7,536 bases of DNA from Fluviicola sp. (GCF_030151805.1 NZ_JASLCN010000397.1:1-7536), one strand, 5' to 3'. Numbered from the stretch's first letter, positions 1-7,333 are shown. Numbers and translations: made by a program. Notes: a model not told the origin generated them from the letters alone.

Positions 1-2415
1 CGATTGAATAGAAGTTGTACTCGTAACACCAGCCGACACATCAATACCACGCACAAACTGACCTGTAGTAGAAGTTGATACAGTTGGTGAATTGATACTA
101 TTAGCAGTTGTTGTACTTCCGATCATGTTTGAGTTAATAGTCGGAGTACCTGCTGTAACCTGAATACCAGTGATACTTGTAGAAACAGTTGCAGTAGAAC
201 CTAAACCTGTAATAGAACCGATTGTATTTCCGGAAATATTAACAATGCCCGCTGAACTGCTGTTCACCCCAACGATCAATGCTCCTGTTGAGCTTGAAGT
301 TGCAGTTACACTTCCTGTACCTGTTGCAGCTCCGATAATATTTGGAGTAACGTTACCCACATTAACATTACCATTCGTAATGTTAATTCCGGTTAACACA
401 CCATTCCCGGTAGCCGCCCCACTTGAAGTCGCTAAGCTCATCGCTGCAATGGTATTTCCCTGAACGGAAGATGCAGCGGTTGTTCCCGCAGACACGTTAA
501 TTCCAATGAAACGAGTAGCCACTGTACCCGCCATCGTATACACACCTGTACCTGTAGAACTTGCATACCCAATAGTGTTACCGGTAATCACAAAACCATT
601 TCCATTCGTGTTGTTGACCTGGATACCATTATGTGTATTTCCTGAAGTATATGTTCTGGTTGCAGTTTGGAACAATTTGTTATTCGAAATCGTCCATGTG
701 CTGTTTCCTGCACCAACCAAGACCCCTGCCGTAGCATTTCCTGCATTAAAGAAATTGGAAATGTTGTTATCCGAAATCGTATTGTTATCATTGAATTGAG
801 CTGTTGTCGTTGTTGTACCAACAGAATAAATTGCATTAGCAGGAGTTGTCGCTCCATCAGCAATATCACAATTCGTGATTGCATTGTTATCGTTTCCGTT
901 TGCTCCGGTAGTTGTTCCAAAAACAATTGTACCCGAAGACGAGGAAGTGTTAACACTTCGAACGATAGCATGTGTTACACTATTATTATGCGCATCATTA
1001 TTGAATAGAATAGCATAACTGGTTCCTGCATTTGTATTCGCGATCACCAGGTCATTAGCCCCTGTTTGGTTTACACGACCATCAAATGTAATGTTCGCTG
1101 CATTGTTCAGATTCAACGTACCTGTTGCGTTTGCACTGGTAATAGAAAGTCCTGAAACTGTTGGGTAAACTTTTACAGTAAACGCTCCTGTTGCTACTGT
1201 ATTACTACTTTGAATCGGATACGTTTCAGGTGCAGCAGGATAACCTGTAATTAATTGAAGCTCCACGTTACCCGTCAAACCTTGTGCATTAATCGCAGCA
1301 AAAGCAGTAGTCAAATTCTGATAATCTCCTCCTGTTCCTACAGTTTTAATACCACCTGCAAATGAAGCAGGCGAAGTAGACTGAGACCCCAAAACAGGAG
1401 TAGCTTCTCCTATTTCCCCATAGGGAACTACCTTCCAATAGTACAATGTGTTTATAGCTAATTGAGTAGCGTTATAAGTTGTAGTATTCGCTGCTACTTG
1501 CGTAGCTAAGGTATAAGCTACTCCATCCAGGGATCGGTAAATGTTGTATCCCATTTCTGTAGTTGCATTATCAGTCCAGTTAAGCGTCATGACTGTAGCA
1601 CCAACACTTGTGAAGTTCAACCCTGTTGGAGTTGCTGGTATAGCTGGTGTAAAAACATAAACTCTTCTGGAACCATCAATTGTAGAATTCAAGTTAGTGA
1701 TGTCACCAATGGCAGCTACCGCAGGGTTAGCAGCATAAGGAGAAACAGTTGAAACCGTATTTGCTGAATAATTTACAGAAGCAAATGCATTTGTAGCCCC
1801 TCCTTGATAGAAACCAATCGACGGAGCTCTATCTGTAGTCCCTCCAATGTTACTAGCATTTACTGTTCCATAGATAAAACTAATCCCTCCAGTCGTTTCG
1901 GAAAGAATTATTTGAAACGTAGTAGTACCAGCTGTACCGGTCCCTGTATAGAATAGCTGCATATTGGTAAACTCAACAACCAATGACCTGTTTGGGGCTG
2001 TCCCTGTAACCTTATAATGCACTTTTCCGGTTGTAGTTCCTGTTCGCATATCAGCATTAAAAGCAGCTAAACGCGGAAGAGTAGTAGTACCTCCGGTAAT
2101 GGTATAAACATTCGTTCCTACAGCAGTTCCGCCAAGCTGTAACACCCCATCCTCATTAACAGAGAATTGGGAAAACGTACTGCCCATAAACGGAAAAGTA
2201 AAGCCAATTGAAGTTACGGCAGATGCAGAAGCATCCAACCCCGGGCCTATCAATTGCGTAGTTCCGGTACTCATATCAACCAGCGATCCGGTTGTATTAG
2301 TAGAAAAAGCATAATTGGCCGTACTTTGAGCCCGCAGGAGCAGATGTGGCGAAATGCACATAAGCCCGAATAGAGCAGAAAGAACCAGCCATTTTTTAAA
2401 GGAATTGTTCTTCAT
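1..2415 (-). CDS. Exported fibronectin type III / beta-helix repeat surface protein (partial, C-terminus missing)
   Basis: Reading the minus strand from the ATG at 2415-2413 gives 805 codons with no stop to the window edge, so the protein continues beyond it. Residues 1 to about 29 are a signal peptide (KK, hydrophobic core, then RAQS). Residues 31-255 form a Thr/Gly-rich beta-type region I cannot assign to a named family (IGFTFPFMGSTFSQFSVNEDG near 70-90). Residues about 260-340 are a fibronectin type III domain (PATPTGL, LNWTDNATTEMGYNIYRS, YYWKVVPYG). After a VGTGGDYQNL motif near 365 come Asn/Ile rungs typical of parallel beta-helices (NNIS, NKLF, NTIG, NTIA, NIIG, NTIG, NMIG) with the Ile or Leu at 552, 581, 615, 656, 694, 732 and 765, so 29-41 residues apart. 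The mature part shows only one Cys (516). By family analogy this is a secreted or surface-anchored adhesin-like or glycan-binding protein, possibly T9SS-exported. No enzymatic motif is visible and the substrate is unknown. The start is chosen because it gives a complete signal peptide; no Shine-Dalgarno precedes it. Confidence 0.88.
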   Translation of the reverse strand, partial: MKNNSFKKWLVLSALFGLMCISPHLLLRAQSTANYAFSTNTTGSLVDMSTGTTQLIGPGLDASASAVTSIGFTFPFMGSTFSQFSVNEDGVLQLGGTAVGTNVYTITGGTTTLPRLAAFNADMRTGTTTGKVHYKVTGTAPNRSLVVEFTNMQLFYTGTGTAGTTTFQIILSETTGGISFIYGTVNASNIGGTTDRAPSIGFYQGGATNAFASVNYSANTVSTVSPYAANPAVAAIGDITNLNSTIDGSRRVYVFTPAIPATPTGLNFTSVGATVMTLNWTDNATTEMGYNIYRSLDGVAYTLATQVAANTTTYNATQLAINTLYYWKVVPYGEIGEATPVLGSQSTSPASFAGGIKTVGTGGDYQNLTTAFAAINAQGLTGNVELQLITGYPAAPETYPIQSSNTVATGAFTVKVYPTVSGLSITSANATGTLNLNNAANITFDGRVNQTGANDLVIANTNAGTSYAILFNNDAHNNSVTHAIVRSVNTSSSSGTIVFGTTTGANGNDNNAITNCDIADGATTPANAIYSVGTTTTTAQFNDNNTISDNNISNFFNAGNATAGVLVGAGNSTWTISNNKLFQTATRTYTSGNTHNGIQVNNTNGNGFVITGNTIGYASSTGTGVYTMAGTVATRFIGINVSAGTTAASSVQGNTIAAMSLATSSGAATGNGVLTGINITNGNVNVGNVTPNIIGAATGTGSVTATSSSTGALIVGVNSSSAGIVNISGNTIGSITGLGSTATVSTSITGIQVTAGTPTINSNMIGSTTTANSINSPTVSTSTTGQFVRGIDVSAGVTSTTSIQS

Positions 2416-2436
2416 AGGTAAAAATTTAATTAATGA

Positions 2437-2481
2437 GTTGAAAAATTCAGACCTTGAAAAACCACGGTGGTGTTTTTCAAC
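2437..2481 (-). repeat. Overlapping alternative inverted repeats upstream of the beta-helix gene
   Basis: The segment 2473-2481 (TTTTTCAAC on plus) is perfectly complementary to GTTGAAAAA at 2437-2445. Bases 2473-2480 are also complementary to TTGAAAAA at 2454-2461. The nearer pairing can be extended by ACCA/TGGT at 2461-2464 and 2468-2471 to form a compact imperfect hairpin spanning 2454-2480. The two pairings are mutually exclusive. The block ends about 22 bases before the start codon, so it probably lies in the leader of the minus-strand mRNA. A regulatory role is inference; chance pairing in AT-rich DNA is possible. Confidence 0.4.
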
Positions 2482-2770
2482 ATAATCTATAATTTAAGTA
2501 ACCCTACAAAAATGTTACTATCCTAGATACTTACAAAATTGATTTGCCTATTGATCAAACAATAATTGATTCGGTAAACCGATTTAGCACAAAAACAGGA
2601 AAACTTAAAAAATAGTTTAATCCTAGCAGAATCTAGCAAAGAAGCCATAAAAAAGGTTAAAAAAACAAAATACATTGCTGTTAATTATTTAACGTAATAA
2701 TTTTTGAAATTTTATGCAAGCTTAATTTTGCATACTTCTCAAAACCCTTTACGTGTTAGGATACAGATTT

Positions 2771-2818
2771 TTTGTTAAAAATTAGAACTAATATTTTAAA
2801 ATTCAATTTTTTAACAAA
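2771..2818. repeat. 11-bp inverted repeat in AT-rich intergenic DNA
   Basis: TTTGTTAAAAA at 2771-2781 is the exact reverse complement of TTTTTAACAAA at 2808-2818, leaving a 26-base AT-only-like spacer. It sits directly downstream (in minus-strand sense) of the SGNH terminator. It could be a weak secondary hairpin, a protein-binding site, or chance given the base composition. Confidence 0.4.
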
Positions 2819-2823
2819 TCTGT

Positions 2824-2854
2824 TAAACAAAAAAGGTGTCTATCCGACACCTTT
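2824..2854 (-). terminator. Rho-independent terminator of the SGNH-PKD gene
   Basis: A perfect 9-bp stem (AAAGGTGTC at 2832-2840, GACACCTTT at 2846-2854) encloses a 5-base loop. Read on the minus strand, the stem begins 26 bases after the TAA stop at 2883-2881 and runs into TTTTTT, G, TTT, which is the expected U-tract. On the plus strand the stem is not followed by a good T-run, so the terminator acts on minus-strand transcription. Confidence 0.88.
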
Positions 2855-2880
2855 CATTAAATTTTAATCTTTTAACGTCC

Positions 2881-4119
2881 TTAAAAACAGCGCACGATCC
2901 GACTCACTCCATTCGGAGAAGTCAGCTTTAACAGTTGAACTGCCTGATTTCTTGGGACTAGAACAGGTTCAATACCCAGTAATCGTTGTTGCATCAATTG
3001 TTTTCCGTCAGTTCCGAATACTTCCATCAAATACCCGGATTCGTTACTTGAAACTTCAATAAACTCCTCTTTTGTTCTCATCTCAACAGAAGCGAAGCCC
3101 GGGTCTGTTAAACCCAAAGTTCCACCCACAGCAACCTGAATGGAAGCTGTATCCGAATTACAAGCCGAAGAAGCAACCAAACTCACCGTATAAACACCAT
3201 TTGAAGTGAAAGTATATTCCGCATTTTCCGTTGTTACGCTTTGCCCGTCTCCAAACAACCAGGTATAAGTTGTTGCTCTCGAACTTTCATTCGTCAAAGT
3301 AATCGTTGCTCCGTTTTGAACGAGTGAAAATCCTGCCAGTGTCGCTTCATTTGCAGGACGCAGGTGAAACCGGTCCAATGAATCCAGGATAACCGTTGCT
3401 GCAGCTTGTTGCAAGATTCCCGCTGTTGCGGCATTCAACCCTCCGGAATAAGTTGCTCCTACCGGACTTTTTTGAAAAAGTGAAGCATAAAAAGTACAAG
3501 CTGCCAGGTAGGTCCCTTCAGTCGACGGATGAGATTCATCCGGGTTGTACAAATTGATTGCAGGATGATTTGCGCGAACGTACCCCCAAACAGCTCCAAC
3601 CGGTGAAACCATGGATCGGTCGCTGGAATCAGCCATCCGCATATAAGCATTATACAAACGCGTATTCATCTTATCAAACGTATTGATTCCGCCCCATTGC
3701 GGATCTCCGTTTTGTCTTCCCCAGGTCATATAATACATCACATTGCTGCAGGCATTACTTGCCCAAATACTGTCAGACAATCTCACAGCAAAAGGAAGTG
3801 TGGAAGTATTTACCTGCACATCCGGGAAACTCGGCTCCTGGCTTTGTCCCTGGATCACAACCACATCCCATGGCCTGGAGTGGATTTTCGTATAAGTCAC
3901 CGGATCCGTCACATGATTTTGAAAGGTATAACCTCCATTTGTTTTGGAATCAACCGTAATTTCTTTTCCCAGGTTCGTTGCAAGATTACTCAGCATTCCG
4001 GGTAAATCATTCACGTAGGTATAACTATTCCCTATAAAAAGAACCGATATCGAATCCTGGGCGGAAACCAGGGAAATCATCATGGGGAAACCAAGCAGTG
4101 TGAGGAGAATTTTTTTCAT
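2881..4119 (-). CDS. Secreted SGNH-like hydrolase (DUF4886-like) with PKD domain
   Basis: This 412-residue exported protein starts with a signal peptide at 1-20 (KKILL, hydrophobic core, VSA|QDS). The SGNH-like domain covers about 22-250: VLFIGNSYT with the presumed nucleophile Ser32 in a GNS rather than GDS context, Gly63 in NGGYTF, VVVIQGQSQEP at 86-96 where classical families have GxND, and DESHP with Asp194 and His197 as the probable Asp-x-x-His pair. A PKD domain follows at about 256-335 (YTWLFGDG, Trp287, Asp291). Residues about 338-412 resemble the beta-sandwich of a T9SS sorting domain (LMEVFGTDGKQL, final SRIVRCF) but lack the PNP motif. SGNH proteins cleave esters, usually of lipids or glycans, and PKD modules often aid carbohydrate or protein binding, so a secreted carbohydrate esterase is a fair guess; the substrate is unknown. 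The gene ends in a strong terminator and is divergent from the FG-GAP gene. No Shine-Dalgarno sits at the start. Catalysis is inferred from motifs only. Confidence 0.9.
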   Translation of the reverse strand: MKKILLTLLGFPMMISLVSAQDSISVLFIGNSYTYVNDLPGMLSNLATNLGKEITVDSKTNGGYTFQNHVTDPVTYTKIHSRPWDVVVIQGQSQEPSFPDVQVNTSTLPFAVRLSDSIWASNACSNVMYYMTWGRQNGDPQWGGINTFDKMNTRLYNAYMRMADSSDRSMVSPVGAVWGYVRANHPAINLYNPDESHPSTEGTYLAACTFYASLFQKSPVGATYSGGLNAATAGILQQAAATVILDSLDRFHLRPANEATLAGFSLVQNGATITLTNESSRATTYTWLFGDGQSVTTENAEYTFTSNGVYTVSLVASSACNSDTASIQVAVGGTLGLTDPGFASVEMRTKEEFIEVSSNESGYLMEVFGTDGKQLMQQRLLGIEPVLVPRNQAVQLLKLTSPNGVSRIVRCF

Positions 4120-4212
4120 TATTTATCGTTTTACTAACTAAACAGCAATCCTCCTTTGCAGTTGCCCGTAATTTTAACGTAATTTGAAGAAGTATTGCAA
4201 TCCTATTGTTCA
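4120..4212. promoter_or_regulatory. Divergent promoter region between SGNH-PKD and FG-GAP genes
   Basis: These 93 bases separate two divergent starts and must drive both genes. On the plus strand, TTTG at 4155-4158 and TAATTTG at 4180-4186 are 21 bases apart. This fits the Bacteroidota primary-sigma pattern (TTTG, 19-21 bases, TAnnTTTG) apart from one missing base in the -7 box. It would place the transcript start near 4192, about 20 bases before the ATG. I see no comparably good pair for the minus-strand gene. Confidence 0.45.
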
Positions 4213-6474
4213 ATGAAAAAATTCCTTTCACTACTGATTCTCGCAGTTTGCTTCTATAACTCCGGTAATTCTCAGACTTATTTAGGTTTTGAATACAATC
4301 CGAACATTCCGGTTAAGGTTGGAAGTACAATCCTGAAAAATCCCTGGGCCGGCGGAATTAATTATGGTCAGTTCTCCACAATTGATTACAATTTCGACGG
4401 TTTGGACGACCTCGTGATCTTCGATCGAAGCGGAGACGAGTTCGTTTTGATGGAACACGTTGTCAATGGAACAACTCATGAATACAAATACGTTTACAAA
4501 GGCTACAACTACTTTCCCGCTGATTGTAAATACCGGGCAGCATTCGTGGATTACGACGCTGACGGAAAAAAAGACCTTTTTACATACGGAATCGGCGGAA
4601 TTAAAGTTTACCGCAATGTCGGCAATTCAACACAAGGCCTGCAATGGCAATTGATTACCCCGATTCTTCAAACCGATTACACCGGAGACATTTCGAACTT
4701 ATATGTCAGCGCGAGCGATATTCCTGCATACGCAGACATTGATTTTGATGGCGATATCGACGTGCTGACCTTTCATATTGGCGGACAAAACATGGAATAC
4801 CACCAGAATCAAAGCATGGAACTTTACGGAATTCCGGATTCACTCATTTTCATCCTGAAAAACCAATGCTGGGGAAAATTCAGCGAAGATCCGAACAGCA
4901 ATGATTTGTACCTGAATCAAACAGCCTACCCATGCGAAAACGGCGACATTGCAAATCCGCTCAGACCAGCAAACACACACGAGGAGTTGGATTTAGCAAA
5001 TGAAAGCATTACCAGACATTCCGGATCAACGACATTGGCAATCGACATCAACAACAACGGAGTGATGGATTTGATCCTGGGCGATGTTGCCTATCCGGGC
5101 ATTACCTTACTGATGAACGGCGGAACGGCTCCGAATACCAATTCGGTTATGGTTAGTCAGAATCACGATTATCCTACTGCTGCAAATCCCGGACAAATGC
5201 AGTTGTTTCCTGCAATTTACTGGGAAGATGTAAACTTTGACGGAAAAAAAGACCTGATCATTGCTCCGAATGCCCGAACCGTTTCTGAAAACCAAAACAG
5301 CGTTCAATTCTTTAAGAACACCGGAACAAATGCGCTTCCGAACTTTGTTTACCAGGAAAATAACTTCCTTCAAAAAGACATGATTGATCATGGATTGGGA
5401 AGCATTCCGGTTTTGGTAGATGAAAACGGAGACGGATTGAAAGACCTGCTCGTAGCAAATTTTGTCCGTTACAAACCGGTACTGAGCCTTGAATCTGTTT
5501 TTCAGCTTTACAGAAATACAGGAACCAGCTCCAATCCGGAATTCACATTGGTCAACAACGATTATTTGGGCTTATCCTCGCTCGGATTAGGTCTACGCGT
5601 TGTTCCGACTTTCGGAGACCTGGACGGAGACGGTGATCAGGATTTGATCGTCGGAATGGAAAGCGGAAATGTGAGACGCTTCACCAATACAGCCGGAGCA
5701 GGAAATCCAATGAACTTCGGAACATCCGTTGCAGTTACAGATAATAGCGGAGCTGCAATCAACGTTGTTTCCTACTCCTACCCGCAATTGTTTGATCTTA
5801 ACAAAGACGGATTGCTCGATTTGATCATCGGTCGAAAAACCGGTGAAATTACCTACTATCAAAACACAGGAACCGCTACCTCTGCAGTTTTCACCCTGAT
5901 AAGCAACAACCTGGGTCAGGCAGACATTTCCACAACTCCCGACGGGTACGCAGCACCGCACTTTTTCCGCGTAAACGATACCACACATTTATTTGTCGGA
6001 GCGTACAATGGAAAACTGAATTACTTCCGCTACATCGACGGACATTTAACGGACGGCGATACGTTCAGCTTGTATTCCGATCATTTCCTGAATATGGATG
6101 TCGGTTTGTATAGCTCTGTTTTTGTAGATGACATCAATGGGAACGGCTTTTTGAATTTGTTTGTAGGTCAGGATTTGGGCGGACTATTCCTGCTCGAAGC
6201 AGATCCGTTAAGCACCGCTTCTCTCAACGAACTTCAGATTGAAAAAGAATTGGTTTTGTTTCCGAATCCGGGAAATCAATTGGTAACTATTCTTGCTAAA
6301 AACGGAAAAAACTCCACGATCAAACTGCTCAGTGCCTGCAATATTTTAGGACAGAAACAGCCTCTGGAATTAGTCGGATCACAAATCGATGTTTCCGGGC
6401 TGACTTCAGGAACGTATTACTTCGTACTGGAAGTTGACGGGAAAATAGAACACCTGAATTTTATCCGGAACTAA
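4213..6474 (+). CDS. Secreted FG-GAP/VCBS-type repeat protein with T9SS type A sorting domain
   Basis: From the ATG at 4213 the protein has 753 residues. An in-frame TTG at 4195 would add six residues before the signal peptide and is less likely. Residues 1 to about 20 are a signal peptide ending GNSQ; Cys13 in LAVC is a poor lipobox. The body carries nine Asp/Asn-rich loops of the DxDxDGxxD calcium-binding type, starting at residues 58, 113, 175, 278, 339, 403, 469, 528 and 639, most followed by a DLIIG- or DLLVA-like strand. This is the signature of FG-GAP/VCBS beta-propeller repeats; the ninth ends in Asn instead of Asp. Residues about 675-753 are a T9SS type A C-terminal domain: FPNPGN at 683-688, a NILGQ strand, VSGLTSGTYYFVLEVDG and a final LNFIRN. 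The protein is therefore expected to pass the outer membrane through T9SS and be released or anchored at the surface after removal of this tail. No catalytic domain is recognisable; adhesion or scaffolding is the usual inference. Its stop overlaps that of ispE. Confidence 0.93.
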   Translation: MKKFLSLLILAVCFYNSGNSQTYLGFEYNPNIPVKVGSTILKNPWAGGINYGQFSTIDYNFDGLDDLVIFDRSGDEFVLMEHVVNGTTHEYKYVYKGYNYFPADCKYRAAFVDYDADGKKDLFTYGIGGIKVYRNVGNSTQGLQWQLITPILQTDYTGDISNLYVSASDIPAYADIDFDGDIDVLTFHIGGQNMEYHQNQSMELYGIPDSLIFILKNQCWGKFSEDPNSNDLYLNQTAYPCENGDIANPLRPANTHEELDLANESITRHSGSTTLAIDINNNGVMDLILGDVAYPGITLLMNGGTAPNTNSVMVSQNHDYPTAANPGQMQLFPAIYWEDVNFDGKKDLIIAPNARTVSENQNSVQFFKNTGTNALPNFVYQENNFLQKDMIDHGLGSIPVLVDENGDGLKDLLVANFVRYKPVLSLESVFQLYRNTGTSSNPEFTLVNNDYLGLSSLGLGLRVVPTFGDLDGDGDQDLIVGMESGNVRRFTNTAGAGNPMNFGTSVAVTDNSGAAINVVSYSYPQLFDLNKDGLLDLIIGRKTGEITYYQNTGTATSAVFTLISNNLGQADISTTPDGYAAPHFFRVNDTTHLFVGAYNGKLNYFRYIDGHLTDGDTFSLYSDHFLNMDVGLYSSVFVDDINGNGFLNLFVGQDLGGLFLLEADPLSTASLNELQIEKELVLFPNPGNQLVTILAKNGKNSTIKLLSACNILGQKQPLELVGSQIDVSGLTSGTYYFVLEVDGKIEHLNFIRN

Positions 6475-7274
6475 AGTTTCAGATACTTTTCGTAGACAAC
6501 TTGCTGTGACCAATTGATCTCCGTGATTTCTGATTCGAAAATTCCGAACATGGTGGAGCCCGAACCCGTCATCGAAGCGTAAATGGCTCCCTGATTATAC
6601 AACGCGTGTTTTAATTGTTCCAATTCAGGATACTTTTTAAAAACAGAAAATTCAAAATCATTGACCAATGCATTTTTCCATTCAGCGATCGGTTTTTGCA
6701 GGATCTCTTTCAAAGAAACCCGGTTTTCATCCGGAATAACTCCATCATACGCTTCTTTGGTCGAAACATGAATCCCGGTATTTACCAGAACAACGGAATA
6801 ACCTTTCAGATCAACATTCACAGAACTCAACACTTCTCCCCTTCCTGCCGCAAACTGCAAACCCCCGTCAATAAAAAAAGCGCAGTCCGAACCGATTGCA
6901 GCAGCCATTTTTTTCAATTCGTCATTGTTGACATACGGTGCATACTGGTCCCGCAATAATTTCAGCGCAAAAGCCGCATCCGAAGATCCGCCGCCCAATC
7001 CGCCGCCCATCGGAATGATTTTATGCAGATGAAAAGATAAAACCGGAAGCGGATAATACGTTCCGAATACCCGTTCTGCCTCAAGGACCAGGTTCCCAGA
7101 TCCCGGAATTTCCAATCCTGAAGTGCTGAACCCGGGCTCCCTGCTTTCAATCACTTCAAGTACATCACAAAAAGGAAGTTCCAACATCGCCGTTTCAATA
7201 TCGTGGTAGCCGTCATTCCGCTTTCGCAGGATGTGCAATCCCAGGTTTATTTTGCATGTTGGAAAATTAATCAT
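6471..7274 (-). CDS. ispE: 4-diphosphocytidyl-2-C-methyl-D-erythritol kinase (IspE)
   Basis: This 267-residue cytosolic GHMP-family kinase phosphorylates the 2-hydroxyl of CDP-methylerythritol with ATP, a step of the non-mevalonate (MEP) route to isopentenyl diphosphate. All family blocks are present: KINLGLHIL with Lys8, RNDGYHDIETAM at 19-30, the ATP-binding loop PMGGGLGGGSSDAA at 88-101, GSDCAFF with Asp130 (Lys8 and Asp130 correspond to the catalytic pair known in E. coli IspE), and the C-terminal MTGSGSTMFGIF at 235-246. Length is slightly short of the 280-290 common in Proteobacteria but complete. The ATG at 7274-7272 puts the first motif where the family expects it. The TAG stop at 6473-6471 overlaps the stop of the convergent repeat gene, and accA diverges 59 bases upstream. 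No Shine-Dalgarno is visible. Confidence 0.97.
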   Translation of the reverse strand: MINFPTCKINLGLHILRKRNDGYHDIETAMLELPFCDVLEVIESREPGFSTSGLEIPGSGNLVLEAERVFGTYYPLPVLSFHLHKIIPMGGGLGGGSSDAAFALKLLRDQYAPYVNNDELKKMAAAIGSDCAFFIDGGLQFAAGRGEVLSSVNVDLKGYSVVLVNTGIHVSTKEAYDGVIPDENRVSLKEILQKPIAEWKNALVNDFEFSVFKKYPELEQLKHALYNQGAIYASMTGSGSTMFGIFESEITEINWSQQVVYEKYLKL

Positions 7275-7333
7275 ACCGTAAAATTAATAGATGCGAACTA
7301 TTTTCGTAAATTTCGCCCCTCAAAATAGCAATT
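7275..7333. promoter_or_regulatory. Divergent promoter region between ispE and accA
   Basis: The two start codons face away from each other across only 59 bases, so both promoters must overlap or lie back to back here, or inside the neighbouring 5' ends. On the plus strand TAAATTTC at 7307-7314 resembles the TAnnTTTG -7 box with one mismatch, which would give a leader of about 15 bases for accA, but no matching TTTG lies at the right distance upstream. On the minus strand TTTTG at 7325-7321 is a possible -33 element without a good -7 partner. Confidence 0.35.

Larger units (their letters stand above)
2416..2880. other. AT-rich intergenic region, no gene found
   Basis: This 465-base gap separates two minus-strand genes. 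I find no credible coding frame, tRNA or other RNA gene in it; candidate ATGs hit stops within a few codons. The right end carries the terminator of the SGNH gene. The rest is strongly AT-rich, with several GTTAA/TTAAC inverted repeats and hairpin potential just upstream of the beta-helix gene. That gene must have its own promoter here, because a strong terminator lies between the two genes, but I could not find a convincing -33/-7 pair on the minus strand. Confidence 0.75.

Noticed and set aside
588..971. A 127-codon minus-strand frame inside the beta-helix gene
   Set aside because: It lies in another frame of the long minus-strand gene, has no domain-like pattern and reflects the repetitive low-complexity composition.
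170..1008. Three plus-strand frames of about 100 codons opposite the beta-helix gene
   Set aside because: Their Val/Pro- or Ile/Arg/Cys-rich translations are the antisense reading of Thr/Asn/Gly-rich codons; the opposite strand is a better gene with signal peptide and domains.
4150..4157. AAAGGAGG on the minus strand, a perfect Shine-Dalgarno-like octamer
   Set aside because: It lies 30 bases before the SGNH start, too far to act on it, and no other usable start follows at proper spacing; this lineage rarely uses such sites.
4195..4212. TTG start upstream of the FG-GAP gene
   Set aside because: It adds six residues before a normal MKK signal peptide start and would lie almost on the predicted transcript start.
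4025..4231. A 68-codon minus-strand frame over the start of the SGNH gene
   Set aside because: It overlaps two real gene starts and the promoter region and has no recognisable features.
5107..5988. Minus-strand frames of 94 and 131 codons inside the FG-GAP gene
   Set aside because: They are antisense readings of Asp/Asn/Gly-rich repeat codons, without start context or domains.
6467..6480. Small stem GGAAC/GTTTC over the convergent stops as a bidirectional terminator
   Set aside because: Only 5 bp including a G-U pair and no T-run on either side.
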